Below the pieces are notes generated by a model. It was not told where the DNA came from. It made no database searches and worked only from the letters and a program-made list of their open reading frames with translations. A stretch of 42,751 nucleotides of DNA from Thermodesulfovibrionales bacterium (lineage in GTDB: Bacteria > Nitrospirota > Thermodesulfovibrionia > Thermodesulfovibrionales > SM23-35): NCBI GenBank assembly GCA_020062205.1, contig JAGUWT010000230.1, positions 1-42,751 on the forward strand. Reading direction: 5' to 3'. The translations under genes were made by a program, and so were the position numbers. This document shows, one piece after another, positions 9,930 through 19,649 of the stretch (position 1 is its first letter; every line of letters begins with the position of its first letter).

Positions 9930-11386
9930 TGGATATTTCCGAATTTCAAGAGTTATTTTCGGCATTGACCGGGATTAAGAAAAACCGGTTCCACCCACTC
10001 GTATGGATAAACGGCGAGCCTGAAATCGGCGGAAATGTTTATATAGGGGGGATGTCTGAGGTGAATACAAAGGGTGCAAGTGTGGTCATCGGAGATAACT
10101 GCGACATTGCATCATTTGTCGCCATTAATTGTGCTGATACACATAAAAAATGCATTGGACTGTCGGATAAAGCAGACTGCAGGGACATAGTGCTCGAAAA
10201 CAATGTCTTTGTCGGGTCGCACAGCGTTATTAAAGGCGGGGCATACATTGGCCATCATTCAGTCATTGCGGCGGGTACGATTGTTGACGGCGTAAGAATA
10301 CCTCCATACTCTTTGGTTGCAGGAAACCCGATGCAGGTAAAAGAAGGATATTATCTAAAGCAGGCTTCTGGTATAATTCAGCATAATAAACCAACGTTAG
10401 GCGCAGAGGAAGAAAGGGCTGCTCAAAGAATAATCCGTTCGGGCTGGTTAGCACAGGGAAAGGAAGTGGAAGCATTTGAAAATGAATTTTGTAGTTCTAT
10501 TGGCTTGCCAGAAGGACACGCGGTAGCCGTTACAAACGGGACATCATCATTATTTCTTGCCCTCTGGGCACTAAAAGCACAAGGCAAAAAAGTCGCTTTT
10601 CCTGTTTATACATGCTCGAGCCTGCAGCATGCGGTAGCCATGGCCGGGGCAAAAGAGATTCTTGTGGATATTGATGGAAGGACTCCTAATATTGATCTCG
10701 AGTCGCTTGGTCAAAGTAAAGCTGATATCGCAATCGTGCCTCATATGTTTGGTTTGCCTTTGGATATATCAGATTTTAAAGGTGTAGATATAATCGAAGA
10801 TTGTGCTCAGGCACTGGGTGCATCTGTTAACAATATCCCTGTAGGATTACACGGCAAGATGGGGATATATTCTTTTTATGCCACAAAATTAATGACGAGC
10901 GGCGGACAGGGCGGTATGGTTGTATCTACGGATAAGGCTTTAGTTGATGCTATCAGGGATTACAGGGAATTTGATCAGCGGAGAGATAATATGAAAAGGT
11001 TTAACTTCCAGATGACTGATATGCAGGCTGCAGTCGGCCGCGTTCAACTTAAGAAGCTAACTGATTTTCTGAAGCGCAGGAGTGAGATATTCGAGTCTTA
11101 TCGTGAGAGCGGGCTATCCCTGCTGGATGTATCTGAAAATAATTTATCTCCGGTCCGTTTCCGAGCTGTACTATTGACTGAGCGGCCTAAAGAAGTTATT
11201 CAGGCACTGTCAAATGCAGGAATCAAGGCAATTATACCTATCGAAGATTGGGAACTTCTGGGTGAAAAAGAACTATTTCCTAATTCTTACAACATGACCC
11301 AACGGACTGTCTCGCTTCCAGTATATCCATCGCTCATAGATTACGATGTTAAAAAGGTTATTACTGTGGTGAAGAGTAGTATATGA
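9929..11386 (+). CDS. Fusion: left-handed beta-helix acyltransferase (N-term) + DegT/DnrJ/EryC1 aminotransferase (C-term)
   Basis: N-term hexapeptide repeats (VVIGDNCDIASFVAINC, IVLENNVFVGSHSVIKGGAYIGHHSVIAAGTIV); C-term EERAAQRIIRSGWLAQGKEVEAFENEF, AVTNGTSSLFLAL, YSFYATKLMTSGGQGG (PLP Lys). Confidence 0.85.
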   Translation: MDISEFQELFSALTGIKKNRFHPLVWINGEPEIGGNVYIGGMSEVNTKGASVVIGDNCDIASFVAINCADTHKKCIGLSDKADCRDIVLENNVFVGSHSVIKGGAYIGHHSVIAAGTIVDGVRIPPYSLVAGNPMQVKEGYYLKQASGIIQHNKPTLGAEEERAAQRIIRSGWLAQGKEVEAFENEFCSSIGLPEGHAVAVTNGTSSLFLALWALKAQGKKVAFPVYTCSSLQHAVAMAGAKEILVDIDGRTPNIDLESLGQSKADIAIVPHMFGLPLDISDFKGVDIIEDCAQALGASVNNIPVGLHGKMGIYSFYATKLMTSGGQGGMVVSTDKALVDAIRDYREFDQRRDNMKRFNFQMTDMQAAVGRVQLKKLTDFLKRRSEIFESYRESGLSLLDVSENNLSPVRFRAVLLTERPKEVIQALSNAGIKAIIPIEDWELLGEKELFPNSYNMTQRTVSLPVYPSLIDYDVKKVITVVKSSI

Positions 11387-12111
11387 TACTGACCGCGCAT
11401 CAGCCTGTTTATCTACCCTGGCTTGGCCTGTTCCATAAGATTTCCTTAGCGGATAAATTTTGTTTTTTTGATGATGTCCAATATCAACCGAAAGATTGGA
11501 ATAACAGGAATAAAATAAAATTCAATAACGGTACATCAGGCTGGCTAACAGTCCCTGTGCTCAGGAAATCATATCTTGAACGTTCGTATCTTGAGATTGA
11601 AATAAATAATCAACTGCCATGGCAGCGGAAACACTGGAAGTCCATAGAATTAAACTACCGGGAGGCTTCCTATTTCGGGTTGTATGAAAAGGAGTTGAAG
11701 AAATTTTATGAAGTGAAATGGCAGTTTCTTTCTGAGCTAAACTACGAGATGCTTCTGTTTTTCTTAGAAAAGCTAAATATTTCTATACTGGTAGTTAGGA
11801 TGAAAGACTATGACTTTAAGGGTCATAAGTCCGAGCTTGTTCTGGATATGTGCAGGCAGTTAGGGGCGGATATTTATATCTTCGGTGAAAAGGGAAAGGA
11901 CTATGCGGATGTAGAGGGGTTTCATGCTGCAGGCATCACACCTCTGTTTCAGGATTACCGTCACCCTACCTATCCTCAAATGCACGGTGAATTTATCCCT
12001 TATCTCTCAATCATTGACTTGCTTTTTAATTGCGGCTCTGAAAGTCTATCTATACTTACGGCGAATAACCTTCGCAGGAGTGATTTATTTGAGCATTCAA
12101 TCAAGCTTTGA
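11383..12111 (+). CDS. WbqC family protein
   Basis: MILTAHQPVYLPWLGLFHKISLADKFCFFDDVQYQPKDWNNRNKIK typical WbqC N-term. Confidence 0.88.
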   Translation: MILTAHQPVYLPWLGLFHKISLADKFCFFDDVQYQPKDWNNRNKIKFNNGTSGWLTVPVLRKSYLERSYLEIEINNQLPWQRKHWKSIELNYREASYFGLYEKELKKFYEVKWQFLSELNYEMLLFFLEKLNISILVVRMKDYDFKGHKSELVLDMCRQLGADIYIFGEKGKDYADVEGFHAAGITPLFQDYRHPTYPQMHGEFIPYLSIIDLLFNCGSESLSILTANNLRRSDLFEHSIKL

Positions 12112-12784
12112 CAGAAAGTGGGAGGAAAATGTTTATAGTCAGGGTAAGCAATTAAACAGATACCCTTTTTCTGATTTAGTCTCCTATGTTATGAGACTCT
12201 ATGCAGAACGGCTCAGGTCTGGAGAGGCATTAAGGGCATTGGAATTAGGTTTTGGCGGAGGAAATAATATTGTTTTTTTGGCTACCGAGGGGTTTGAGAC
12301 CTGGGGGATTGAAGGTTCCCCTTCCGCACATGCATTTGCGAGTGCTCGGATGAAGGAAAAAAGGATTAATACCGAATTGACTGTCGGCGATTTTGTCAGA
12401 TTGCCTTACGATAATGAATTTTTTGATCTCGTTATTGACCGGGAGGCTGTTTATTGCAACATGCCTTCTGCAATTAAAAAAATAATTCGGGAGGTTGTTC
12501 GAGTTTTAAAAAAAGGAGGTCGTTTTTTGACTTTCATGTATTCACTTGAGCATGGAAGCAGGCTTTCCGATGGTGGAAAGCTTATAGACGTAAACACTTA
12601 CAACGATTTTGTGCAGGGCAATTTTGCTGGCACAGGAATAACACATTTTTTTTCGGAAAAGGAAATTCTCAATTACCTTAAGGATTTCGAGATAGAATTT
12701 ATGAAACATCTTCGTGTAGATAGTCTTATCCCATACAAAAGAAATGAGTATGCAGAATATCACACGTGCGCACGTAAAAGATAA
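12089..12784 (+). CDS. Class I SAM-dependent methyltransferase
   Basis: ORF track opens at 11924, but the product begins near TTG 12089 (AGGAG at 12076-12080); ALELGFGGGNNIVFLATEGFETWGIEGSPSA, LTVGDFVRLPYDNEFFDLVIDREAVY. Confidence 0.8.
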   Translation: MSIQSSFDRKWEENVYSQGKQLNRYPFSDLVSYVMRLYAERLRSGEALRALELGFGGGNNIVFLATEGFETWGIEGSPSAHAFASARMKEKRINTELTVGDFVRLPYDNEFFDLVIDREAVYCNMPSAIKKIIREVVRVLKKGGRFLTFMYSLEHGSRLSDGGKLIDVNTYNDFVQGNFAGTGITHFFSEKEILNYLKDFEIEFMKHLRVDSLIPYKRNEYAEYHTCARKR

Positions 12785-12800
12785 AAAATAGGAGGGGATA

Positions 12801-13553
12801 TTGAATCCTGTTATTTCAAGGACTGAAAAAGAGAAAGACTACCGTGCCAAGATGGAGAGGTTTTTCATGGATGCAAGTGGCACCATATCCGATAAGCTTA
12901 GTAATTTTGCAAGGTTCGTTAGCAGGCAGGACATAGCGCTTTTTCTTTTTAAATACGAGTTATACAAGAGGATACTCGAGGTTCACGGCTCCATCCTTGA
13001 ATTCGGGGTGTATCGTGGCGGTGGAAGCTTTACCTTTGCCCAGTTAAGCGCTATCCTTGAGCCTTACAATTACCAGAGGAGGATAATAGGTTTTGACACT
13101 TTTGAGGGTTTCCCCTCTGTCTCAGAAAATGACCTTCTTTCAGACCCCAACCTGAGCCCCAAGAAAGGAGATTTTTACACCTCAGAAAATTTCTACGAAG
13201 AATTGAGTGAGAATATCAAACTTTTTGACATGAACCGTTTCCTGAACCATATTGAAAAGATATCATTCGTAAAGGGCGATATAAACAAGACGCTCCCGGA
13301 CTTCCTCGAAAAAAACAGGCACATTGTAGTATCACTGGCGTATTTTGACCTTGACATCTATCAGCCTACGAAAAAGGCGCTTGAACTCATATTTCACAGA
13401 ATCCCAAAAGGCGGAATTATTGCTTTTGACGAATTGAACAACCCGCTTTGGCCCGGAGAGACACAGGCAGTAATAGAGACGATTGGAATTAATAATATCC
13501 GTTTGCAGAAATTTACCTTTGAACCCTGCAGGAGTTACTGCGTAATCGAATAA
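12801..13553 (+). CDS. TylF/MycF-type (macrocin O-methyltransferase-like) methyltransferase
   Basis: TTG start after GGAGGGG; ILEFGVYRGGGSFTFAQL, IIGFDTFEGFPS, LAYFDLDIYQPTKKALELIFHRIPKGGIIAFDELN. Confidence 0.82.
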   Translation: MNPVISRTEKEKDYRAKMERFFMDASGTISDKLSNFARFVSRQDIALFLFKYELYKRILEVHGSILEFGVYRGGGSFTFAQLSAILEPYNYQRRIIGFDTFEGFPSVSENDLLSDPNLSPKKGDFYTSENFYEELSENIKLFDMNRFLNHIEKISFVKGDINKTLPDFLEKNRHIVVSLAYFDLDIYQPTKKALELIFHRIPKGGIIAFDELNNPLWPGETQAVIETIGINNIRLQKFTFEPCRSYCVIE

Positions 13554-13554
13554 A

Positions 13555-14259
13555 ATGGAGAAGGCAAATAGAAAAAGTTCAATCTTAGTTGTGGCAGCAC
13601 ATCCCGATGACGAAATCCTTGGATGTGGGGGGACCATGGCTCTTCACTCCATGAAAGGTGATGAGGTATATGTGCTTATCTTAGGGGAGGGAGTAACTTC
13701 AAGGGATGTAAAGAGGGACAGAAAGAAGAGGGATAAGGAAATTAAGGAATTAAGAAGGGATATAGAAGCGGCTAATAAAATAGTGGGGACTAAGAGGACT
13801 TTTTTATATGACTTCCCTGACAACAGGTTCGACAGCGTGCCTTTGCTTGATATTATTAAAGTAATTGAAAAAGTAAAAAATGAAGTAATACCAGATATTG
13901 TCTATACCCACCACCACGGCGATTTAAATATTGACCACCGGCTAACATTCCATGCAGTCCTAACAGCTTGCAGACCGTTAAAAGGGGAATCTGTAAAGGA
14001 AATCTATTCCTTTGAAGTGCCTTCTTCAACCGAATGGTCGCCAGATAACAGCAAATATTTCATGCCGAATTATTTTGTAAATATTAAAGATACATTTCAG
14101 GAAAAAATAAAAGCTATGAAAGCTTATACGAGCGAGATTCGCGATTTTCCACATCCACGCTCTGCAAGGGCTTTAGAAATTTTGGCTTGTAATAGAGGAA
14201 TAAGTGTTGGTCTTGAGTATGCAGAGGCGTTTGAAGTGATACGGCAAGTACGCGGTTAA
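13555..14259 (+). CDS. PIG-L family deacetylase
   Basis: SILVVAAHPDDEILGCGGTMALHSMKGDEVYVLILGEG; YTHHHGDLNIDHR. Confidence 0.92.
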   Translation: MEKANRKSSILVVAAHPDDEILGCGGTMALHSMKGDEVYVLILGEGVTSRDVKRDRKKRDKEIKELRRDIEAANKIVGTKRTFLYDFPDNRFDSVPLLDIIKVIEKVKNEVIPDIVYTHHHGDLNIDHRLTFHAVLTACRPLKGESVKEIYSFEVPSSTEWSPDNSKYFMPNYFVNIKDTFQEKIKAMKAYTSEIRDFPHPRSARALEILACNRGISVGLEYAEAFEVIRQVRG

Positions 14260-14285
14260 AGCCAACTCTAAATTTAGATCAGAAA

Positions 14286-14870
14286 ATGAATGACAAAGTA
14301 TCTAAGAAAATTTTTTCAAGCAAGGCTTTTTTGGTAGGAAAAAGATTATATTTAAGACCATTGCTAAAATCTGACATAACGAAAAGATATTTATCCTGGC
14401 TCAATGATGCGGAGGTAACGAGATATATTGAAACTGGATTATTTCCTGTTACAGAAAAAGACCTCGAAGAGTTCTATAAAAAAATAAGGGTTAGTAAAAC
14501 GGATATTATGTTTGCTATTATTGACAAAAAGCATGATTTGCACATCGGCAATATAAAATTGGGGGGTATTAAATGGGTGCACCGCTTTGCTGATTTAGGG
14601 ATTATGATTGGTGATAAAGCGTACTGGGGGAGAGGTTATGGAGAAGAAGCATGCAGATTATTACTTGGATATGCCTTTAACAGGTTAAATTTAAATAAGG
14701 TTACGTTGGGTTCTTATGCAACCAATTTAGCAGCGTTGAAAACCTATAAAAAAGTTGGTTTTAAAATTGAAGGTAGGATAAAGAAGTTGTTGAGTATTGA
14801 TGGGAAATATGTTGACCATGTTCTGATGGGAATTCTGCAGAGTGAATACAATAAAAAAGCCTTTAAATAA
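14286..14870 (+). CDS. GNAT family N-acetyltransferase (RimJ/RimL-like; candidate PseH-like role)
   Basis: LYLRPLLKSDITKRYLSWLNDAEVTRYIE...IGDKAYWGRGYGEEACRLLLGYAFNRLNLNKVTLGSYATNLAALKTYKKVGFKIEGRI. Confidence 0.85.
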   Translation: MNDKVSKKIFSSKAFLVGKRLYLRPLLKSDITKRYLSWLNDAEVTRYIETGLFPVTEKDLEEFYKKIRVSKTDIMFAIIDKKHDLHIGNIKLGGIKWVHRFADLGIMIGDKAYWGRGYGEEACRLLLGYAFNRLNLNKVTLGSYATNLAALKTYKKVGFKIEGRIKKLLSIDGKYVDHVLMGILQSEYNKKAFK

Positions 14871-14891
14871 AACAGTAACAGGAGATATTCT

Positions 14892-16223
14892 TTGGACCAC
14901 AATGCTGTAATGTCCTTCATGCGGCGGCATTATCTTAAAAATAGAACCATAGTTTCTAAAGATATTACGGGAATCATTGAAGATGTAGCTACATACATTG
15001 GCATTGAACCAGTATTGCACCGCTATCCAACAGGAAACGAGTATTCTACATGGGATATCCCACCTCGATGGGATGTGCGTGAGGCATGGCTTAAAGACGA
15101 AGATGGCAATATTATTGCAAGCTATGAAGATCACCCCCTTTTTCTTGCCCCGTATTCGATACCTTTCCATGGAGTTGTGACGTTTGAAGGTTTAAAGGAT
15201 CATGTCAGCACCCATCCGACGCTTCGAGATGCCTTTTTCTATGAGCATAGGCTTGCCTACAACTCGCGATTAAGACTTAAGGACTGGAGAATAAGTCTGC
15301 CGGCCGATCTTCTCGACCGACTTAATCCAATGGGTAGGTACGAGGTGTGTATTGATGTTGAAGTTGAGCCGGGTGAGATGCTTGTTGCCGAGTTTGTGCT
15401 ACCGGGCAAAAGCGAGGATGTAGTAGCCCTGCTTGCTGACTATTGCCATCCCGGACAAGTCAACGATAGCTTTTCAGGAATCGTGACGTTCATGGATGTC
15501 CTCAAAGAATTAAAGGAAAGACCGTCACGGAACTTCACATACAGTCTGATGCTTTTCCCAGAGACTATCGGGTCATCAGTCATGCTTGCTTCAAATCCTG
15601 AACGTATTCCAAAAATTAAAGGTGCTATTTTTTGTGAGATGGTCGCATGGGGTGCTCAATGGGCAATAAAAAAAACGTTCACCGGCGATACGTACATGGA
15701 TATGCTGGCTGGCGTCCTCTGCCTCGAAATGCCTGAGATCAAAACAATAAGCTTTGACGATGGAGCCGGAAATGATGAAATAGTATTTGACTGGGCTGGA
15801 ATTCCTGCAATATCGCTTCAACGATATCCTTACGAAGAATATCACTCAAGCGAAGACAGCCCCGAAAAGATCGATATGGAAAGCATGAAGCGCGCCATTG
15901 AAATCATTCTTAAAATGATAGATGTTATCGAAAACGACCGTATCTGGTGCTGCGTGCACCCAGTTCCTTTTTATATGTCGCGGTTTGATCTTTATAATGA
16001 TGCTGTTTCTGTCTGGCAAGACCACTTGTTCTTCCGCAACATTCTCTTCAATCTGAACGGGTACAAAAGTATTCTTGAGATAGCGAATAAACTCGGAAGA
16101 CAATTCGATAAAACACTAGGAATAATAAAGGCAATGGAAAAATATGGATTGGTAAGATCAGGTGAATTGGGATTAATAGTCGCGTCAAGAAAGCAGAGAT
16201 ATAGGCGGCTTAAAAAAGCATAA
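14892..16223 (+). CDS. DUF4910-type Zn-aminopeptidase-like protein with C-terminal winged-helix-like tail
   Basis: CHPGQVNDSFSGIVTFMDVLKEL, LFPETIGS, EYHSSEDSPEKIDMESM resemble M28-like metal-binding positions; C-term LEIANKLGRQFDKTLGIIKAMEKYGLVRS. Confidence 0.75.
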   Translation: MDHNAVMSFMRRHYLKNRTIVSKDITGIIEDVATYIGIEPVLHRYPTGNEYSTWDIPPRWDVREAWLKDEDGNIIASYEDHPLFLAPYSIPFHGVVTFEGLKDHVSTHPTLRDAFFYEHRLAYNSRLRLKDWRISLPADLLDRLNPMGRYEVCIDVEVEPGEMLVAEFVLPGKSEDVVALLADYCHPGQVNDSFSGIVTFMDVLKELKERPSRNFTYSLMLFPETIGSSVMLASNPERIPKIKGAIFCEMVAWGAQWAIKKTFTGDTYMDMLAGVLCLEMPEIKTISFDDGAGNDEIVFDWAGIPAISLQRYPYEEYHSSEDSPEKIDMESMKRAIEIILKMIDVIENDRIWCCVHPVPFYMSRFDLYNDAVSVWQDHLFFRNILFNLNGYKSILEIANKLGRQFDKTLGIIKAMEKYGLVRSGELGLIVASRKQRYRRLKKA

Positions 16224-16239
16224 TCAGTTATTTAAGGAG

Positions 16240-17754
16240 TTGAAGATGAAAGTTTTAGGCATATCAGGAAGTTTAAGAAATTTACGCTTTGGAAAAGGAT
16301 CCGATTTATTAGTTTCAGAAATAAAAAAAATTGCTACAAAAGATAACCTTCTTGAGTATTTAAAAGAACAAGGGAACTTATGTTTAAGTTTATTTATAGA
16401 ATCAGGCAGAAAAATGGGAAAACCTTTCAATCAGTTATATGAGAAGTTAAAAAAAACTGGCGGCAATTACGGGTTAAGCAACAGTGAGATTGCCCTTGCT
16501 ACGGGGCTATGGGGTGTAAACCAAAATGGGGTAGACATTGAACATGTAAGCTTGACCGAATTTTTAGAGAGGAATCAAAACAAAACCGTTGGACGCGAAC
16601 AAATTTTACAAAGAGTACAAGAAGCAGATGGCATTTTGGTTTCTGGACCTGTTTATTTTGGTGACCGCAGTTCACTGATTTATGATTTCCTGCGGTTGCT
16701 CAAGTTGGAGCCACAGATTGTAAAAAACAAGGTTTATGCCGGAATTGCTGTTGGAGCTAAGCGGAATGGCGGACAGGAAACAACACTTATTTATCAGATG
16801 ATGGATTTTATTAATATTGGCATGATTGCTGTAGGAAACGATTTGAATACGACAGCCCAGTACGGCGGGACAGGAGTTGCAGGTGATGTCGGTACTATGG
16901 CAAATGATAGCATTGGATTAGAAACTGCTATTGGCACAGGTAATCGTATAGGGGATGTGGTCAATCTAATATCCACTGCTGGAAAATTACATCTAAAGGA
17001 TAAGCCTCGCATAGGTGTATTTATACTACAAGATTGTGAAGAAACCGCCTTGAGAAAAATAAAAAATGTGGTGGAAAAGTATGAGATTTTCAATAAAGCC
17101 GATTTTAAATTTTTTCATTTACCAAAAGAAAAGATAAATAGATGTATAGCCTGCGATAATTGTCCAGCCTTTATTGACGATGACGAAGTTTATAACTGCA
17201 TCAATCAGAGAAAAGATGACCTTTTCAAAAAAATCCATAAGGAAATAATCGGCCTTGATGGAATACTTCTAGGCGGATACTCTACAAATGACTTTACCAA
17301 AATTTATTCTGTATACCAAACGTTTATTGAGAGAACCCGTTACTTAAGAAGAAGTGACTATCAATTTTCAAACCTCTTGGTAGCGCCTTTAGTTGTGGAA
17401 GAAGTTACAAGTCGGGAAAATCTAAGCATACGTATCATAACCTCGATGATACGTCATCATACTATTATGTTTAGGCCTTTAGTTTTGCAGCTAAAAGATG
17501 GTCAGGAGATCACAGAAAATTTATTCGTTGCTGATTTGTGCTCATACATAGAACTTGCTGGTTCAATTACGGCTGGAAGAATATTAAAATATGCAAGTAA
17601 GTTGGTCAAAAAGACGTATAATCCGTATGGTTATACTCTTAGATCAAGCAGGGACATGGAACAGTCCACTATCGAAAAAAAGCAGAAGGTTATGGAAAAT
17701 CGAAAGCACCGGTTTGAAGCGATGTTAGAAAAAAGAGTTGAGGGACACCAATGA
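16240..17754 (+). CDS. Tandem flavodoxin-fold (NADPH-dependent FMN reductase-like) protein; second half with Fe-S flavoprotein-like Cys cluster
   Basis: First half MKVLGISGSLRN...ADGILVSGPVYFGDRSSLIYDFLRL; second half RIGVFILQD...INRCIACDNCPAFIDDDEVYNCINQRKDDLFKKI (CX2CX2CX11C). Confidence 0.72.
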   Translation: MKMKVLGISGSLRNLRFGKGSDLLVSEIKKIATKDNLLEYLKEQGNLCLSLFIESGRKMGKPFNQLYEKLKKTGGNYGLSNSEIALATGLWGVNQNGVDIEHVSLTEFLERNQNKTVGREQILQRVQEADGILVSGPVYFGDRSSLIYDFLRLLKLEPQIVKNKVYAGIAVGAKRNGGQETTLIYQMMDFINIGMIAVGNDLNTTAQYGGTGVAGDVGTMANDSIGLETAIGTGNRIGDVVNLISTAGKLHLKDKPRIGVFILQDCEETALRKIKNVVEKYEIFNKADFKFFHLPKEKINRCIACDNCPAFIDDDEVYNCINQRKDDLFKKIHKEIIGLDGILLGGYSTNDFTKIYSVYQTFIERTRYLRRSDYQFSNLLVAPLVVEEVTSRENLSIRIITSMIRHHTIMFRPLVLQLKDGQEITENLFVADLCSYIELAGSITAGRILKYASKLVKKTYNPYGYTLRSSRDMEQSTIEKKQKVMENRKHRFEAMLEKRVEGHQ

Positions 17755-19292
17755 AGAAGCATTTCCAAAATAACGCATTATATTCCGATCCATTATCGTA
17801 CTCAACTGTTTCTGCTTTTTTAATTAGCCGCTGTAAAACGGGTGGGGATAGTGTCTTTTTAAAAGAAGTTTCAACCAATCAAAGTGTAACTTACGATGAA
17901 TTTTGGAATTTAGTATGCCAAGTTTCAAACTGGTTTGAAATCAATGCTATTGAAACTGGCGATACTATATGTTTAGCCTTAGAAAATGATATCCAGTCGG
18001 TAGCTCTCTTTTTCGCATCTCTATGCAAATCCATCATTCCAGCAGTCGTTAATAAGAATATTTCAAAACAAGAATTAAATTATATAATAGAACTGATCAA
18101 TCCGAAGAAAATTGTTAACTTCTCCATAGACTTAGTAGATAAAAGGTTCGTTTCTTTTGATTTTTCTATGATAAAAATTTTTTACATCAAAAATGTGGAG
18201 CATAGATCTGCAGGAAATGCTAATGATATTGCTTATATTACCTTTACATCCGGATCAACGGGTGTTCCCAGAGGCGTTTGTATATCAAACCGTAACGTCT
18301 TATCGGAAATCAGCAGTTTTATTCAGGCATATTGTTTGGAAAAGTCGGATGTCCATCTATGCGTACTTCCTGTTAGTCACGCGTCAGCTCTATATAGGAA
18401 CCTATTCCTTCCTTTTTCATTAGGTAGCAAGGTTGTAATGACCAGTAAGTTCGACGTCAAAGAATTTTGGCAAATTATCGAAGATAAGGAGGTGACCTTT
18501 GTTCAAGTCGTTCCCTCAATACTTTCTTCACTTCTTGTGTCGGATACCACACCAGGGAAATCCACAAAAGAGCGATTGCGATTTATCGGCAGCGCATCAG
18601 CACCCCACCCAGAAAGTCTTATAAGAAAGTTTGAGGAAAGATTCGGGATATCTATTCTTCAGGGTTACGGAATGACCGAAGCTACCTGTGGAATCACATT
18701 GTCACCGATAGAGAGGGAATTACGGATCTCTGGTAGTGTTGGACGGCCAATTCCAGGAAATAGGGTTGAGATCTGGGACGAGGATGGCAGGTGTCTTCCC
18801 CCTCATGAAATAGGTGAAGTGGTAGTTCAGGGTAAAAACATAATGATGGGTTATGTTGACCAGAATTTAAACTCAAACATAAAGTTAAGAGATGGTCGGC
18901 TGTGCACAGGAGATTTGGGTTATCTTGATGAAAATAACAATTTATTTCTTATTGGGAGAAAGAATGATATCATCAAAAGGGCTGGACATAGGGTCTCACC
19001 TAAGGAGATCGAAAATGCGCTTTACTTTCTGGAGGAAATCAGGGACGCAAAGGTTTTGGGAATACCCCATGACTTTCTGGGTGAAGATATCATAGCGTTC
19101 GTAACGCTTAACGATAGTTATTCCATAAGTGGAAGGAAGATTATCTCAAAGTTGAAAGGTCAAATTTCCTCACACAAACTTCCTTCTGAGATTTGTGTCC
19201 TTACTGATATCCCGAGAAATTCCGTTGGTAAAATTGACAGTCACTTCTTGTTCGATTGGTATGAAAAGTACTGCGCAAAAAAACGATTTTAA
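17751..19292 (+). CDS. AMP-dependent acyl synthetase/ligase
   Basis: YITFTSGSTGVPRGVCISNRNV, QGYGMTEATCGITLSP, RLCTGDLGYLDENNNLFLIGRKNDIIKRAGHRVSPKEIE; ATGA overlap with upstream gene. Confidence 0.92.
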   Translation: MKKHFQNNALYSDPLSYSTVSAFLISRCKTGGDSVFLKEVSTNQSVTYDEFWNLVCQVSNWFEINAIETGDTICLALENDIQSVALFFASLCKSIIPAVVNKNISKQELNYIIELINPKKIVNFSIDLVDKRFVSFDFSMIKIFYIKNVEHRSAGNANDIAYITFTSGSTGVPRGVCISNRNVLSEISSFIQAYCLEKSDVHLCVLPVSHASALYRNLFLPFSLGSKVVMTSKFDVKEFWQIIEDKEVTFVQVVPSILSSLLVSDTTPGKSTKERLRFIGSASAPHPESLIRKFEERFGISILQGYGMTEATCGITLSPIERELRISGSVGRPIPGNRVEIWDEDGRCLPPHEIGEVVVQGKNIMMGYVDQNLNSNIKLRDGRLCTGDLGYLDENNNLFLIGRKNDIIKRAGHRVSPKEIENALYFLEEIRDAKVLGIPHDFLGEDIIAFVTLNDSYSISGRKIISKLKGQISSHKLPSEICVLTDIPRNSVGKIDSHFLFDWYEKYCAKKRF

Positions 19293-19381
19293 GGGAATCC
19301 CAAGGGCTTAAATAAAAAAGTACTCATTGAGAAGATAACATTTATAAGTAGTCAATTAAAATAATCAAGTAGGGGATATAA

Positions 19382-19648
19382 TTGGATAGAGCGGTGATTT
19401 ATGAGAAACTGGAGGAAATTTTTTCGGATATTTTTGACCTTGGGGATATAGGCTTTAAGGAAGACCTCTCTGCCGGTTTTATAAAAGATTGGGACTCTCT
19501 TGGTCATGTCAGATTAATGATAGCGATTGAGAGTGAGTTTGATATACGATTCTCTTTAGAAGAATTTGCCAAATTGGTCACTGTCAAAAAAATACTGGGT
19601 TATCTTGTGGATATCCTGGGAAATAGCTATAAAGACAGTCTTGTATAA
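19382..19648 (+). CDS. Acyl carrier protein
   Basis: IKDWDSLGHVRLMIAIESEFDIRFSLEEFAKLVTVKKI with the DSL phosphopantetheine site; TTG start. Confidence 0.88.
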   Translation: MDRAVIYEKLEEIFSDIFDLGDIGFKEDLSAGFIKDWDSLGHVRLMIAIESEFDIRFSLEEFAKLVTVKKILGYLVDILGNSYKDSLV

Positions 19649-19649
19649 A

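Noticed and set aside
9524-9949. Minus-strand ORF (141 aa)
   Set aside because: Antisense to the NeuB-family synthase; low-information translation
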